A stretch of DNA of 64,000 bases from Siphonodentalium dalli (Eukaryota > Mollusca > Scaphopoda > Gadilida > Siphonodentaliidae), in NCBI GenBank assembly GCA_032622095.1, contig CP136061.1, positions 254,831,582 through 254,895,581 of the forward strand. The letters run 5' to 3'. The notes beneath the pieces were generated by a model. It saw nothing but the letters and a program-made list of their open reading frames with translations, was not told the DNA's origin and searched no databases. Positions within the stretch are counted from its first letter, which is position 1. The number at the start of each line of letters is the position of its first letter. This document shows, one piece after another, positions 40,475 through 47,980 of this stretch. The position numbers and the translations under genes are program-made.

Positions 40475-40874
40475 TTAACCCTTTACCCAACAAACCGGCC
40501 AAAACCGGCCAAATAAAGCTTCAATAGCCTAAAATATCTTCGGTCTGTCTCAATAAAACCATACAAATATGGATATCATTGGAACCGACTCCTTGACCAC
40601 ATTGTGATAGCTACAGTTATGCCCTGTGCCAATGCATTCTCTTATATATGCGAGTCGACCATAGGTCGCCTCGCATATATAAGAGAATGCATTGGCCTAA
40701 AAAAAATCTGTTTTTAACACTTTTTACCATTTTTTCTTACATTCTTTAACAATTTTATAATTTTTAATGTGTTAAGCCAATGCATTCTCTTATATATGCG
40801 AGGCGACCTATGGTCGACTCGCATATATAAGAGAATGCATTGGCACAGGGCTGTTCTGTTGGGTAAAGGGTTAA
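40475..40874 (+). mobile_element. piggyBac-like MITE with two hairpins, copy 5
   Basis: TTAA at 40475-40478 and 40871-40874, with CCCTTTACCCAACA ends. Hairpins at 40624-40700 and 40776-40850. Confidence 0.9.
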
Positions 40875-41622
40875 AACAGGTATAAAACAGTATAAAACAC
40901 ATACGTTACAGGAAGTTCACGACGAGGTTTCTCCGTAAGACAGATCCTCCTGTCAAACTTTGACCAAATGACAAGCGACAAGAAAAACTATTAATGTTTA
41001 AAAAGTTCTTTTGCTATGTTAATCGGTTACTAAACAAACCTTAGCTACATCTTGTACGGAACGCCCAGACTTCATTATGGTTTGAGATATGTATATATAG
41101 AAACCCATGCATAACCCGAGTAGCATGTGTATGTGCATGGTTCAGTGTTAAAGCAAAGTTGAATGAAAGTTGTGATGTTGGAGGGTCCTGCTGATTTAGT
41201 TATGAATATCTGAAACAGGGTCCCTACTGAACATTTTATTCAGCGTCAAAGGGGTCTGTGGTCCCTGTAGAAAGGGGTTTGCGGAAATTTTGATCTTAGA
41301 CAGTTCAGCGACGGCGACATTGTTTTTTTTTTTTTAGATTGAGCTCCTGGATTTTTTTGATTTATTTAATTAAATTTGTTTATATCAAATTATTGAAAAA
41401 CTAACGCAGTTATAACATCCGCTGGGGTACCCCGATGCATCAAACCAAATGTTGATGAAATCGGTCCAGGTGTCTTGGAAAAAATCATAACAGACATACA
41501 TACAGACTGACAAACCGACAGACAGACATATGCTGTTCTCTTAAATATATATACATATGTTGGTTGGTCTGTTTCGCTATATGGTGTTGGTAGAGCCTGC
41601 TGATTTAGCAATATGATGTTGG
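40875..41622. other. Gene-free stretch left of the Polinton
   Basis: 41380-41530 carries the GTACCCCG / GAAATCGGTCCA motif and a CAGACATACATACAGACTGAC tail, like the fragment at 25595-25725. 41560-41628 is a degenerate repeat of CTGCTGATTTAGC(A/T)ATATGATGTTGG that continues beyond the Polinton at 60904-60985. Confidence 0.6.
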
Positions 41623-41628
41623 TTTAGC
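41623..41628. repeat. Left target-site duplication TTTAGC
   Basis: TTTAGC directly precedes the AG that starts the inverted terminal repeat. The same six bases directly follow the right terminus (60904-60909). Six base pairs is the duplication size expected for Polinton integration. Confidence 0.9.
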
Positions 41629-42052
41629 AGTAGTATACGTATGGGGCGATTGCCCACTCGACTTCCGGTCGACTCCAACACGTCACTTCCGGTATGCCGG
41701 TAACGTAGGGCAGTACCACCAACACATCCGCCCACTTCCGGTCGATTATTTGCACACTACACTTCCGGTCGACTCCAATGCGTCGCTTCCGGTATGCCGG
41801 TCAGTATCACCGACACATCCACCCACTTCCGTCGTTTATGTCAACACTTCCGGTCGGACGAACGGGCAGGTCTACAGTCAAAGCCGAATCGTAAACGATT
41901 CGATCGAGGTGGACTCGTTCAGCGAACAGTGTCTGTCACGAGATTTAGGAAAGCCTTCAGTCGCCAAACTCCATGCAGAGTTCAGCCTCCAACGCAGGAC
42001 TTATCATAACGAAGGGACCGAACTCTGTTTCCTCTGAACTTTCGTGTTTACA
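41629..42052 (+). repeat. Left inverted terminal repeat of the Polinton
   Basis: It matches the inverse of 60500-60903, with internal duplications and indels. The first 85 bp are almost identical between ends. It carries five exact ACTTCCGG words (41661, 41685, 41734, 41761, 41845) and the palindrome GAATCGTAAACGATTC near 41887. It is strikingly CpG-rich compared with the AT-rich surroundings. Confidence 0.9.
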
Positions 42053-42314
42053 TTTTATTAAATATCTGTTTTTAGCAAACACATGTTTACACAAATATGT
42101 TATAAACATATGTAGCTATATGTATAACGGGGTTAGTGGGAGGGAGACAATATATCCATCAATGTAAACACAAATGAGTTCAAACAAACCAATATTATCA
42201 CTGGTTATTTTTTTTTTGTGTGCATACATATATTATATTGCAATAAACCTATATCATATTATTCACTTAACTTATTGCAGTTGGGATATATGTATGGTCA
42301 TACAAACAAACAAA

Positions 42315-42572
42315 ATGACACAAAAACAGGTTGATATCAGGAATAAAATGTATTTGGATCAAAATTACAAGGTGTTATTCACAGGAACAGATGAAACACA
42401 ATTCTATCTGAACAAAAAGACCCGGATAGTGATTACAAGAGGACATCCTTATATTACTTTGGTGCACAAAAGGAAAAAAATGTGTTTTGATGTGGTCTTA
42501 TGGCGGAAACTTTGCAATATAAAAATTCCTGATTGTATTCTGCAGTCGTATATAAATGAAGAAACAGGATAG
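42315..42572 (+). CDS. Small PC4-like protein of the Polinton (85 residues)
   Basis: First gene of the left block. The frame is open from 42174, but the segment before 42315 is a poly-T-rich hydrophobic stretch that looks like leader sequence, so I place the start at the ATG at 42315; 42294 and 42174 are alternatives, and the last would add an N-terminal membrane-like segment. Residues 37-47 read RIVITRGHPYI, closely echoing KITLFRGKPYL in the spliced gene at 55931-58413. A helix with a Trp-Arg-Lys-Leu core follows, a layout reminiscent of the transcription coactivator PC4 / p15 ssDNA-binding fold. The family assignment is inference from pattern only; the role could be ssDNA or RNA binding. 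Confidence 0.55.
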   Translation: MTQKQVDIRNKMYLDQNYKVLFTGTDETQFYLNKKTRIVITRGHPYITLVHKRKKMCFDVVLWRKLCNIKIPDCILQSYINEETG

Positions 42573-42636
42573 ACTATTTTTTATTTTAGTTTTGAACATC
42601 ATTCAGTAAACTGCAAAAAAGGCTATTGTTATAAAT

Positions 42637-43017
42637 ATGGATCTTGTTGAACAAAATTCCTTATTTATTAAAACACTCAACGAGTTGAAAGATCATCATG
42701 TCAATTTGATCTTCAACAGTTATATTCAGCACAAACGGATTAGTTTTGAGGAACAGGACTGTGCAGTAAAGTTAGATTCAACTGATGTATGCAACCAGCT
42801 AATACAGATATTCTATGAAAAATACACTGCATATTCTGTTATTCTAACATTTATCAACACACATTTTTTTGCGGAACTCAGTGACAACTCAGCTGTTACT
42901 GTTATGCACCAGATGTTGGATGAAGACTGGCAGTCAAGCACATTCAACGAACAATGGAAATGTGAAATAGTTCACCAGTTATACAACAAAATTGAAAAAA
43001 TATTAACAGAACAATGA
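42637..43017 (+). CDS. Small helical protein, possibly CARD-like (126 residues)
   Basis: Predominantly helical, acidic and without signal peptide. Residues 35-75, from RISFEEQ through STDVCNQLIQIF to YSVILTFI, follow the spacing of the middle helices of a caspase recruitment domain: a turn with two glutamates, a short Asp/Thr linker, then an amphipathic leucine helix and a hydrophobic last helix. This is inferred by eye and is weak; another death-fold or an unrelated helical bundle is equally possible. The stop overlaps the integrase start as ATGA (43014-43017), so the two are likely translated from one message or by closely spaced starts. If it is a death-fold protein, it could act on host apoptosis or inflammation signalling. 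Confidence 0.6.
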   Translation: MDLVEQNSLFIKTLNELKDHHVNLIFNSYIQHKRISFEEQDCAVKLDSTDVCNQLIQIFYEKYTAYSVILTFINTHFFAELSDNSAVTVMHQMLDEDWQSSTFNEQWKCEIVHQLYNKIEKILTEQ

Positions 43018-44132
43018 CAGAACAACACGATAAAAAGAATTTTTTGGAGAGTTATTACTATGATGTTGAAAAACCAGCATCATTCTCTGGTTTAGATAAA
43101 CTCTATCAAGTATTGAAAGGAAACGGACAATATTCATACAGCAGATCATACCTTGCCAAGTGGTTACAAAAACAAGATCCACATACTTTACATGGACAAG
43201 TGAAAAGAAAGTTCAAAACACTTAAAATGATTGTTTCGGGAGTTGACGATTTGTGGGAAATGGATTTATTATCTGTGCAAAACCTTAAAAAATCTAACAA
43301 TGGTATACAATATCTCCTTGTTGTAATTGATGTGTTTTCTAAATTCCTGTTTGTGCGGCCAATAAAGCGTAAAACCGCACAAAATGTCAATGAAGCACTA
43401 AAGGATATACTGGTAGTAACAAAACGAACGCCCAAGCATGTCAGATCAGATGCTGGTCTAGAATTCAGCAACAGACTGGTTAAATCTCTCTTTTCTCATT
43501 ATAATATTCACTACTACCCCACCTCAAACGAAATGCATGCATCAGTAGCTGAGAGAGTCAATAAAACTCTCAAGAAAATATTATTCCAATATTTTGACAA
43601 ATACAGGACTTATAAATATGTGGATATTCTGCAAAAGTTAATCAAAGGTTATAATCACACCCCCCACAGATCATTGAATTATATATCACCTAGCCAAGTC
43701 AACAAAAACAATGAATCAAGTATATGGGCGTTCCAATATCTACACACTAATACTATATATAAAACAAAGGTGCGTTTCAAATTAAAAATTGGAGACCTTG
43801 TCCGGGTGTCATTCTTGAAAAATAAATTCCGCAGATCATATCAACAACAGTGGTCTACTGAAGTGTTTAAAGTTAAAACAAGATTCACAAAACAAGCACT
43901 ACCACTCTATAAACTTGAAGATCTTGCGGGGGAGAGGGTCAAAGGTTGGTGGTATCAAGATGAGATAAAATTGGTTATAAAGAGTGAAAAATCATTGTGG
44001 TTGGTTGAGAAGATTATAAAAACCAGAAGGAGGAATGGTCGAAAAGAATATTTAGTCAAATACGAAGGGTTTCCAGATAAATTCAATGAGTGGCGACAAA
44101 GCCTTGATATAAAAACTATTACAAAAAAATGA
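43014..44132 (+). CDS. INT: Polinton integrase with C-terminal chromodomain
   Basis: Retroviral-type DDE integrase of 372 residues. The catalytic acids visible are D84 (WEMDLL), D146 (RSDAGLEF) and E180 (SVAERVNKT). The N-terminal part (FLESYYYD, then SGLDKLY and WLQKQDPHTLH) matches the conserved N-terminal region of metazoan Maverick integrases. After a basic SH3-like middle region, residues about 325-365 form a chromodomain: LVEKIIK, a basic loop, EYLVKYEGF, then FNEW. The chromodomain would read histone methylation and steer insertion, while the catalytic core joins element ends to chromosomal DNA with a 6 bp stagger, matching the observed TTTAGC. It overlaps both neighbours by ATGA. Length is normal and no key residue is missing. 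Confidence 0.95.
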   Translation: MTEQHDKKNFLESYYYDVEKPASFSGLDKLYQVLKGNGQYSYSRSYLAKWLQKQDPHTLHGQVKRKFKTLKMIVSGVDDLWEMDLLSVQNLKKSNNGIQYLLVVIDVFSKFLFVRPIKRKTAQNVNEALKDILVVTKRTPKHVRSDAGLEFSNRLVKSLFSHYNIHYYPTSNEMHASVAERVNKTLKKILFQYFDKYRTYKYVDILQKLIKGYNHTPHRSLNYISPSQVNKNNESSIWAFQYLHTNTIYKTKVRFKLKIGDLVRVSFLKNKFRRSYQQQWSTEVFKVKTRFTKQALPLYKLEDLAGERVKGWWYQDEIKLVIKSEKSLWLVEKIIKTRRRNGRKEYLVKYEGFPDKFNEWRQSLDIKTITKK

Positions 44133-44563
44133 CGGATAGATATGTTTACTGCAGCAGCAATGGTTTCGAAGATTACTTCCCGGAAAACACATCTTATCAA
44201 TTCAGAGTTCGGATGAACAAAACACTACAGCTTAGTGTGGATTGGTCACTCGGACTTATTGCATTTGCATATTTATCAACTGATACAGATTTGTCAGCCA
44301 AATTAGCAAAGAGCCTTCTCATCCATGTTTCATTAATAGAAAGTTCAATTTTTAATGGTGTTGAGAGACCAATATTAAGACGAATAGATCCGGTTATATA
44401 TGAAACATATTGGACTGCTGGTGGAGGCTATGTACCATATGTTCCGATTCGCACAGAAGTGGTTTCTGAGTTTGAGATCAATATAACGGATGATAATCTC
44501 CAACCTGCTTTATTCATTACGGATCCTGTGTCTGTTGTGCTTCATTTTAAACCACCGCTGTAA
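44129..44563 (+). CDS. Probable minor capsid (penton-like) protein, 144 residues
   Basis: The N-terminus has a Ser-Asn then Tyr-Phe-Pro-x-Asn-Thr pattern (SNGFEDYFPENTSYQFRV) followed by a Leu-x-x-Asp-Trp-Ser-Leu-Gly-Leu strand. This resembles the start of single jelly-roll minor capsid proteins of animal Mavericks, which read SN...YFP.NT...F...L then W.V.L. The C-terminus ends in a Val-rich strand before FKPPL. It is shorter than some relatives. It overlaps the integrase stop by ATGA (44129-44132) and is two bases from the next start, so it belongs to the virion-protein block. Role inferred: pentameric vertex of an icosahedral capsid. Confidence 0.7.
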   Translation: MTDRYVYCSSNGFEDYFPENTSYQFRVRMNKTLQLSVDWSLGLIAFAYLSTDTDLSAKLAKSLLIHVSLIESSIFNGVERPILRRIDPVIYETYWTAGGGYVPYVPIRTEVVSEFEINITDDNLQPALFITDPVSVVLHFKPPL

Positions 44564-44565
44564 TT

Positions 44566-44886
44566 ATGAATACCTCAATCTATATTCCAGACGCCAAAAA
44601 ATGGCTGGAATATATAACCAGTACCAACAAAGCTGTCAATCAGTCTCAAGCTACGGTGCCGCCAATAACGGTTGTGTCAACAAATCAAGAAGTTGTCAAT
44701 CGTGTCAAAGACGAACTTGCGAGAGAGGCATCCAAATATCAAACTGACACTGGGAAACATAAAAAAAAGGTGTGCAGACGAAAAAGACGTACAAAACAAA
44801 CACGAAGACCTGAATATAAGAAACAAACACACAAGAAACAGTCAACTGTGAGAAAAAAACGTGTCAGAGATATATTTTCGGATTAA
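44566..44886 (+). CDS. Basic core-like protein, 106 residues
   Basis: Residues 1-60 are mixed polar with the start IYIPDAKKWLEYI. The rest, from about residue 63, is extremely rich in Lys and Arg (KKKVCRRKRRTK) and ends RKKRVRDIFSD. A short basic protein with a final R-D-I-F motif between the minor and major capsid genes is a recurring feature of animal Mavericks as I know them. Its composition suggests condensation of DNA inside the particle, like adenovirus core proteins, but there is no sequence homology I can show. Two bases separate it from each neighbour's coding region. Confidence 0.7.
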   Translation: MNTSIYIPDAKKWLEYITSTNKAVNQSQATVPPITVVSTNQEVVNRVKDELAREASKYQTDTGKHKKKVCRRKRRTKQTRRPEYKKQTHKKQSTVRKKRVRDIFSD

Positions 44887-44888
44887 TT

Positions 44889-46214
44889 ATGGCGATGATA
44901 AACAAAGATCTATTCCAGGAGGGAATGCCAGAAGAGTTGTCATTGTTTGGTGTACCTGCAACGCAAACCGCAGTTGAACAATTATATTATCAAGAAGTTA
45001 GACCGATTTCGCAGGTTGTGCAAAATTCTCCGATTGATTTCAACGTGTGCTCACAGAATTCTTTAGATTATATTGATCTGCACAACACTAAACTGTATAT
45101 CAAACTTAATCTTACCAAAACAGGTTCAGCCAAAATACCATCCACAGAAAAGATTGGGCCTGTTAACCTATTTCTTCAGTCCTTATGGTCTCAAATTGAT
45201 GTTTCGTTCAACTCCAACACTATTACTCCGACAAACACAAATTATGCGTACAGTGCAATGATGCAGACTCTGTTGTATGGCAATCAGGCTGCTGCGGACA
45301 CATATTTGCAAACACAAATGTTTTACAAAGACACAGCCGGAGAAATGGATAATGCTGAGTTGAGAGGTGGAAACCTAGGATTCTATGAGCGATCAAAGCT
45401 CACACAATCCGGAAACACAGTTGAACTGACAGGCTGTTTATTTAATGATTTGTTCAGAATGAAAAAATATCTACTTAATGGAATAAATGTTCAACTAAGA
45501 CTGTATAGAAACAAAAGTAGTTTCTGTTTGATGTCAAAGGAAATTAATCCCGACTATAATGTCAAAATACAAGATATTGTACTGCATGTGGCTCGAGTTC
45601 GTTTGAACCCTGCATTGTTGTATGCACACGCAGAACTCTTAAAAAGTGCAAATGCCAAATATCTTTTTAAACGTAGTGATGTCAAAACAAATTCAATATC
45701 AACCGGTTTAACCCGGTTTACTTGGGATAATTTATTTCAAGCAAACCGGCCGCTTAAAGTTGCTATAGGATTAGTTTCATCTGATGCAGTATCGGGGGAT
45801 TACAAGTTAAATCCCTACAATTTCAAACATTCAAATGTTACTAAGGTGGCCCTTTTTGCAGATGGTCAACCTGTAGATTCAAGTCCACTGAATCTCAATT
45901 TCACAGCGACCACTGCGAAAAATGGTTATATTCCTGCTTATACAAATTTTTTGAAGAACACAGGCAACTGGATGAAAAACAAAGGCAGTTTGATAGAACC
46001 TTCAGACTATTCAAATGGCTACTGTTTATATGTGTTTGATTTAGAACCATATATGGATCGAAATAAATTTATTCCTCTACTGAAAACATCTAATATAAGA
46101 CTAGATATTCAGTTTTCTTCGCCATTAACTGAAACAACCTCATGTATTGTATATGCTGAATTTTCGGGATACTTTGAGGTGACTCAAAACCGAGATATTA
46201 TACACACACAGTAG
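44889..46214 (+). CDS. MCP: Major capsid protein (hexon-like, F54H12.2-type), 441 residues
   Basis: A soluble beta-rich protein without signal peptide. It matches the widespread F54H12.2-like protein of metazoan Mavericks/adintoviruses: an N-terminal LFGVP...T motif, FNVCSQNSLDYIDL near residue 53, the FLQSLWSQIDVSFN segment near residue 96, and a C-terminal Tyr-Ala-Glu-Phe then Gly-Tyr-Phe-Glu-Val strand. In this class the protein is regarded as the double jelly-roll major capsid protein that builds the icosahedral shell. The gene sits directly after the basic core-like gene and directly before the packaging ATPase, the normal virion-module order. The reading frame is uninterrupted and of usual length, so a capsid subunit could still be made. 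Confidence 0.85.
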   Translation: MAMINKDLFQEGMPEELSLFGVPATQTAVEQLYYQEVRPISQVVQNSPIDFNVCSQNSLDYIDLHNTKLYIKLNLTKTGSAKIPSTEKIGPVNLFLQSLWSQIDVSFNSNTITPTNTNYAYSAMMQTLLYGNQAAADTYLQTQMFYKDTAGEMDNAELRGGNLGFYERSKLTQSGNTVELTGCLFNDLFRMKKYLLNGINVQLRLYRNKSSFCLMSKEINPDYNVKIQDIVLHVARVRLNPALLYAHAELLKSANAKYLFKRSDVKTNSISTGLTRFTWDNLFQANRPLKVAIGLVSSDAVSGDYKLNPYNFKHSNVTKVALFADGQPVDSSPLNLNFTATTAKNGYIPAYTNFLKNTGNWMKNKGSLIEPSDYSNGYCLYVFDLEPYMDRNKFIPLLKTSNIRLDIQFSSPLTETTSCIVYAEFSGYFEVTQNRDIIHTQ

Positions 46215-46221
46215 CAACACA

Positions 46222-46884
46222 ATGCAAACCTATATTGATGAAAACTCCTTGAAGTTTCAATCACCAACAAATATTGCTGTTGTGGGATGTACCAGTAGTG
46301 GAAAAACATTCCTCGTCAAAAGGATATTAGAGAATTCAAAAACTATGTTCTCTCAACCTGTGCAAGCAACCTACCTGTGTTATAATACTTGGCAGCCTCT
46401 ATACGAGACACTGTCAAAGAATATTGTTTTCTATAAAGGAATACCTTCTAATGAGACAATAGACAAATGGTTGCAACAAACTGAAGGTCACAAATTATTA
46501 ATTCTAGATGATCTGATGTCACAGGTTTGCAACAATCTTGATGTGTTGAATTTATTTACAGTCAAATGTCATCATTGTAATGTATCTAATATATTTATTT
46601 CACAGAACTTGTTTGCTCAAGGCCGATCTATGAGAACAATTTCCCTTAATACACATTACTTTCTTTTGTTTGAGAATCGCAGGTGTGTGCAGCAGGTACT
46701 CTCATTGGCCAGACAGGCATTTCCTGATAAATATAATTTTTTTCTCGATGCATATTATTCTGCAACTAAATCTCGTTATGGGTATATATTACTTGACTTT
46801 CATCCAAAGTCAGACAGACGTTTGCAATTGAGAAGCAAAATATTTCCATCTGAAAACGCTATTATTTACGCGTCAAAGGAATGA
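46222..46884 (+). CDS. ATP: Genome-packaging ATPase (A32 / FtsK-HerA type), 220 residues
   Basis: Walker A GCTSSGKT at residues 22-29 and Walker B LLILDD at 92-97, followed by the ISQNLF motif (126-131) that carries the sensor Gln-Asn typical of the Polinton/poxvirus A32 packaging ATPases. It would pump element DNA into the preformed capsid. It starts seven bases after the capsid stop, and its own stop overlaps the next start (ATGA at 46881-46884). All key residues are present and the length is normal for the family. Confidence 0.92.
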   Translation: MQTYIDENSLKFQSPTNIAVVGCTSSGKTFLVKRILENSKTMFSQPVQATYLCYNTWQPLYETLSKNIVFYKGIPSNETIDKWLQQTEGHKLLILDDLMSQVCNNLDVLNLFTVKCHHCNVSNIFISQNLFAQGRSMRTISLNTHYFLLFENRRCVQQVLSLARQAFPDKYNFFLDAYYSATKSRYGYILLDFHPKSDRRLQLRSKIFPSENAIIYASKE

Positions 46885-47201
46885 AGATTGGAAAATATTT
46901 CAACTTCCTCACTTCATTGCTGAGAAGTAAAGTGGATCACAGAAAACTTATTCTACAAAGTTCACCAAAAGATGCTATCAAATTTCTGGCAGAATGTGTA
47001 CTCAATATTATTCGTGGAAATATTTCTGTATCACGTGACAGTGAACGAAAATTATATAAATACAGAGCAATCTTAAGAGAAATTGTTCAAAAGAATGTGC
47101 CTTTGACAGTGCGCAGACAAAAACTAACTCAAGTTATACATCTGTTGACAATAGTGATCAGAGCTGTTTTACGCTTATTTACAGAATGTCAAGGAAATTG
47201 A
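46881..47201 (+). CDS. Helical Maverick protein of unknown function, 106 residues
   Basis: An all-helical, Leu/Ile/Arg-rich protein. It has the layout R-K-L-I-L then A-x-x-x-L-A-E-C-V-L-N-I-I-R-G-N, a short Ser/Arg linker, and a second helix ending R-R-Q-K-L-T-Q. This matches the small helical frame that usually follows the ATPase in animal Mavericks. Those relatives often end in a Gly-Gly-containing helix, which is replaced here by a hydrophobic segment (VIHLLTIVIRAVLRLF). Function unknown; a virion or membrane-associated role is possible. It overlaps the ATPase by ATGA and overlaps the next frame by 16 bases. Confidence 0.65.
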   Translation: MKIGKYFNFLTSLLRSKVDHRKLILQSSPKDAIKFLAECVLNIIRGNISVSRDSERKLYKYRAILREIVQKNVPLTVRRQKLTQVIHLLTIVIRAVLRLFTECQGN

Positions 47202-47515
47202 TACTTATTCCGGAAGAAGAACATGTTAGTATGTGTCAAAAGCTGAACAATGATAAACAAAGTGTTGATATTTCTATGTCACAAATAGAAAAGAGTGACT
47301 ACTACAAACAAAACTGTCAGCCGGTTTGTTCAGAAACTATATCCAATGAGTGTACCAAAGACAGCAAATCACAAATAGAAAACAGTGACTACTACAAACA
47401 AAACTGTCAGCCAGATTGTTCAGAGGCTATATCCAATGAGTGTATCAAAGACTGCAAACCAACTGCCAAAATATCCAAAATAAAAAAACAAAAAATCAAA
47501 TGGCTCACTTTGTGA
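47186..47515 (+). CDS. Short Cys-containing protein with internal duplication, 109 residues
   Basis: It begins MSRKLILIPEEEH, resembling the start of a longer Maverick structural protein (K-x-x-L-I-P-E-E motif). The rest is a 30-residue tandem duplication: two units each read SQIE(K/N)SDYYKQNCQP and then (V/D)CSE, the second starting near residue 62. It ends in a Lys-rich tail. Duplication and short length suggest a shortened or remodelled version of the usual gene. It is the last gene of the compact left block and overlaps its upstream neighbour by 16 bases. Function unknown. Confidence 0.55.
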   Translation: MSRKLILIPEEEHVSMCQKLNNDKQSVDISMSQIEKSDYYKQNCQPVCSETISNECTKDSKSQIENSDYYKQNCQPDCSEAISNECIKDCKPTAKISKIKKQKIKWLTL

Positions 47516-47980
47516 ATGTATTGATGGTATGCAAACTACTATTTATATATACATATAACACATACATATATATATCTATATATTCTTTCCCTTTTTTTGT
47601 AAATATTTATATGTAGTTACTTTTCGTTTGTTTGTATTAAACTGTTTTGTAAATAGATTCATGTTTAGTTCAACAAATTCCCAATGATATTTATATCAAA
47701 CAAAAATCAGGGGGGTTGTTACAAACAATATTTGCATAAATGTTTATATATATTTAATGTTGGTATATGCAAATTAGCAGCTGTTAACTTACTGAGCTGT
47801 GCCACTCTTATACAAGCTGAAGTTTGCTATATATTGATATTGTCTATGTAAACAATATTTGTGTCTGTTGGGTATATTTTAGCTTATAGTTACACCAAAT
47901 GGTTCACTATATATTTATTCTGAATAAGCACAAAGACTGCTTGATAACTATCACAGGATTATTTTTGTGTAAACCACGTT
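47516..47980. other. Non-coding gap before the polymerase gene
   Basis: AT-rich, with TATATATA tracts and no coding frame. It probably holds the 3' end of the left gene block and the promoter of the polymerase gene; I cannot pick a single TATA box with confidence. Confidence 0.5.

Noticed and set aside
42174-42314. N-terminal membrane segment of the first Polinton gene
   Set aside because: The extra 47 codons are poly-T-derived hydrophobic sequence before a better start at 42315. Kept as an alternative only.
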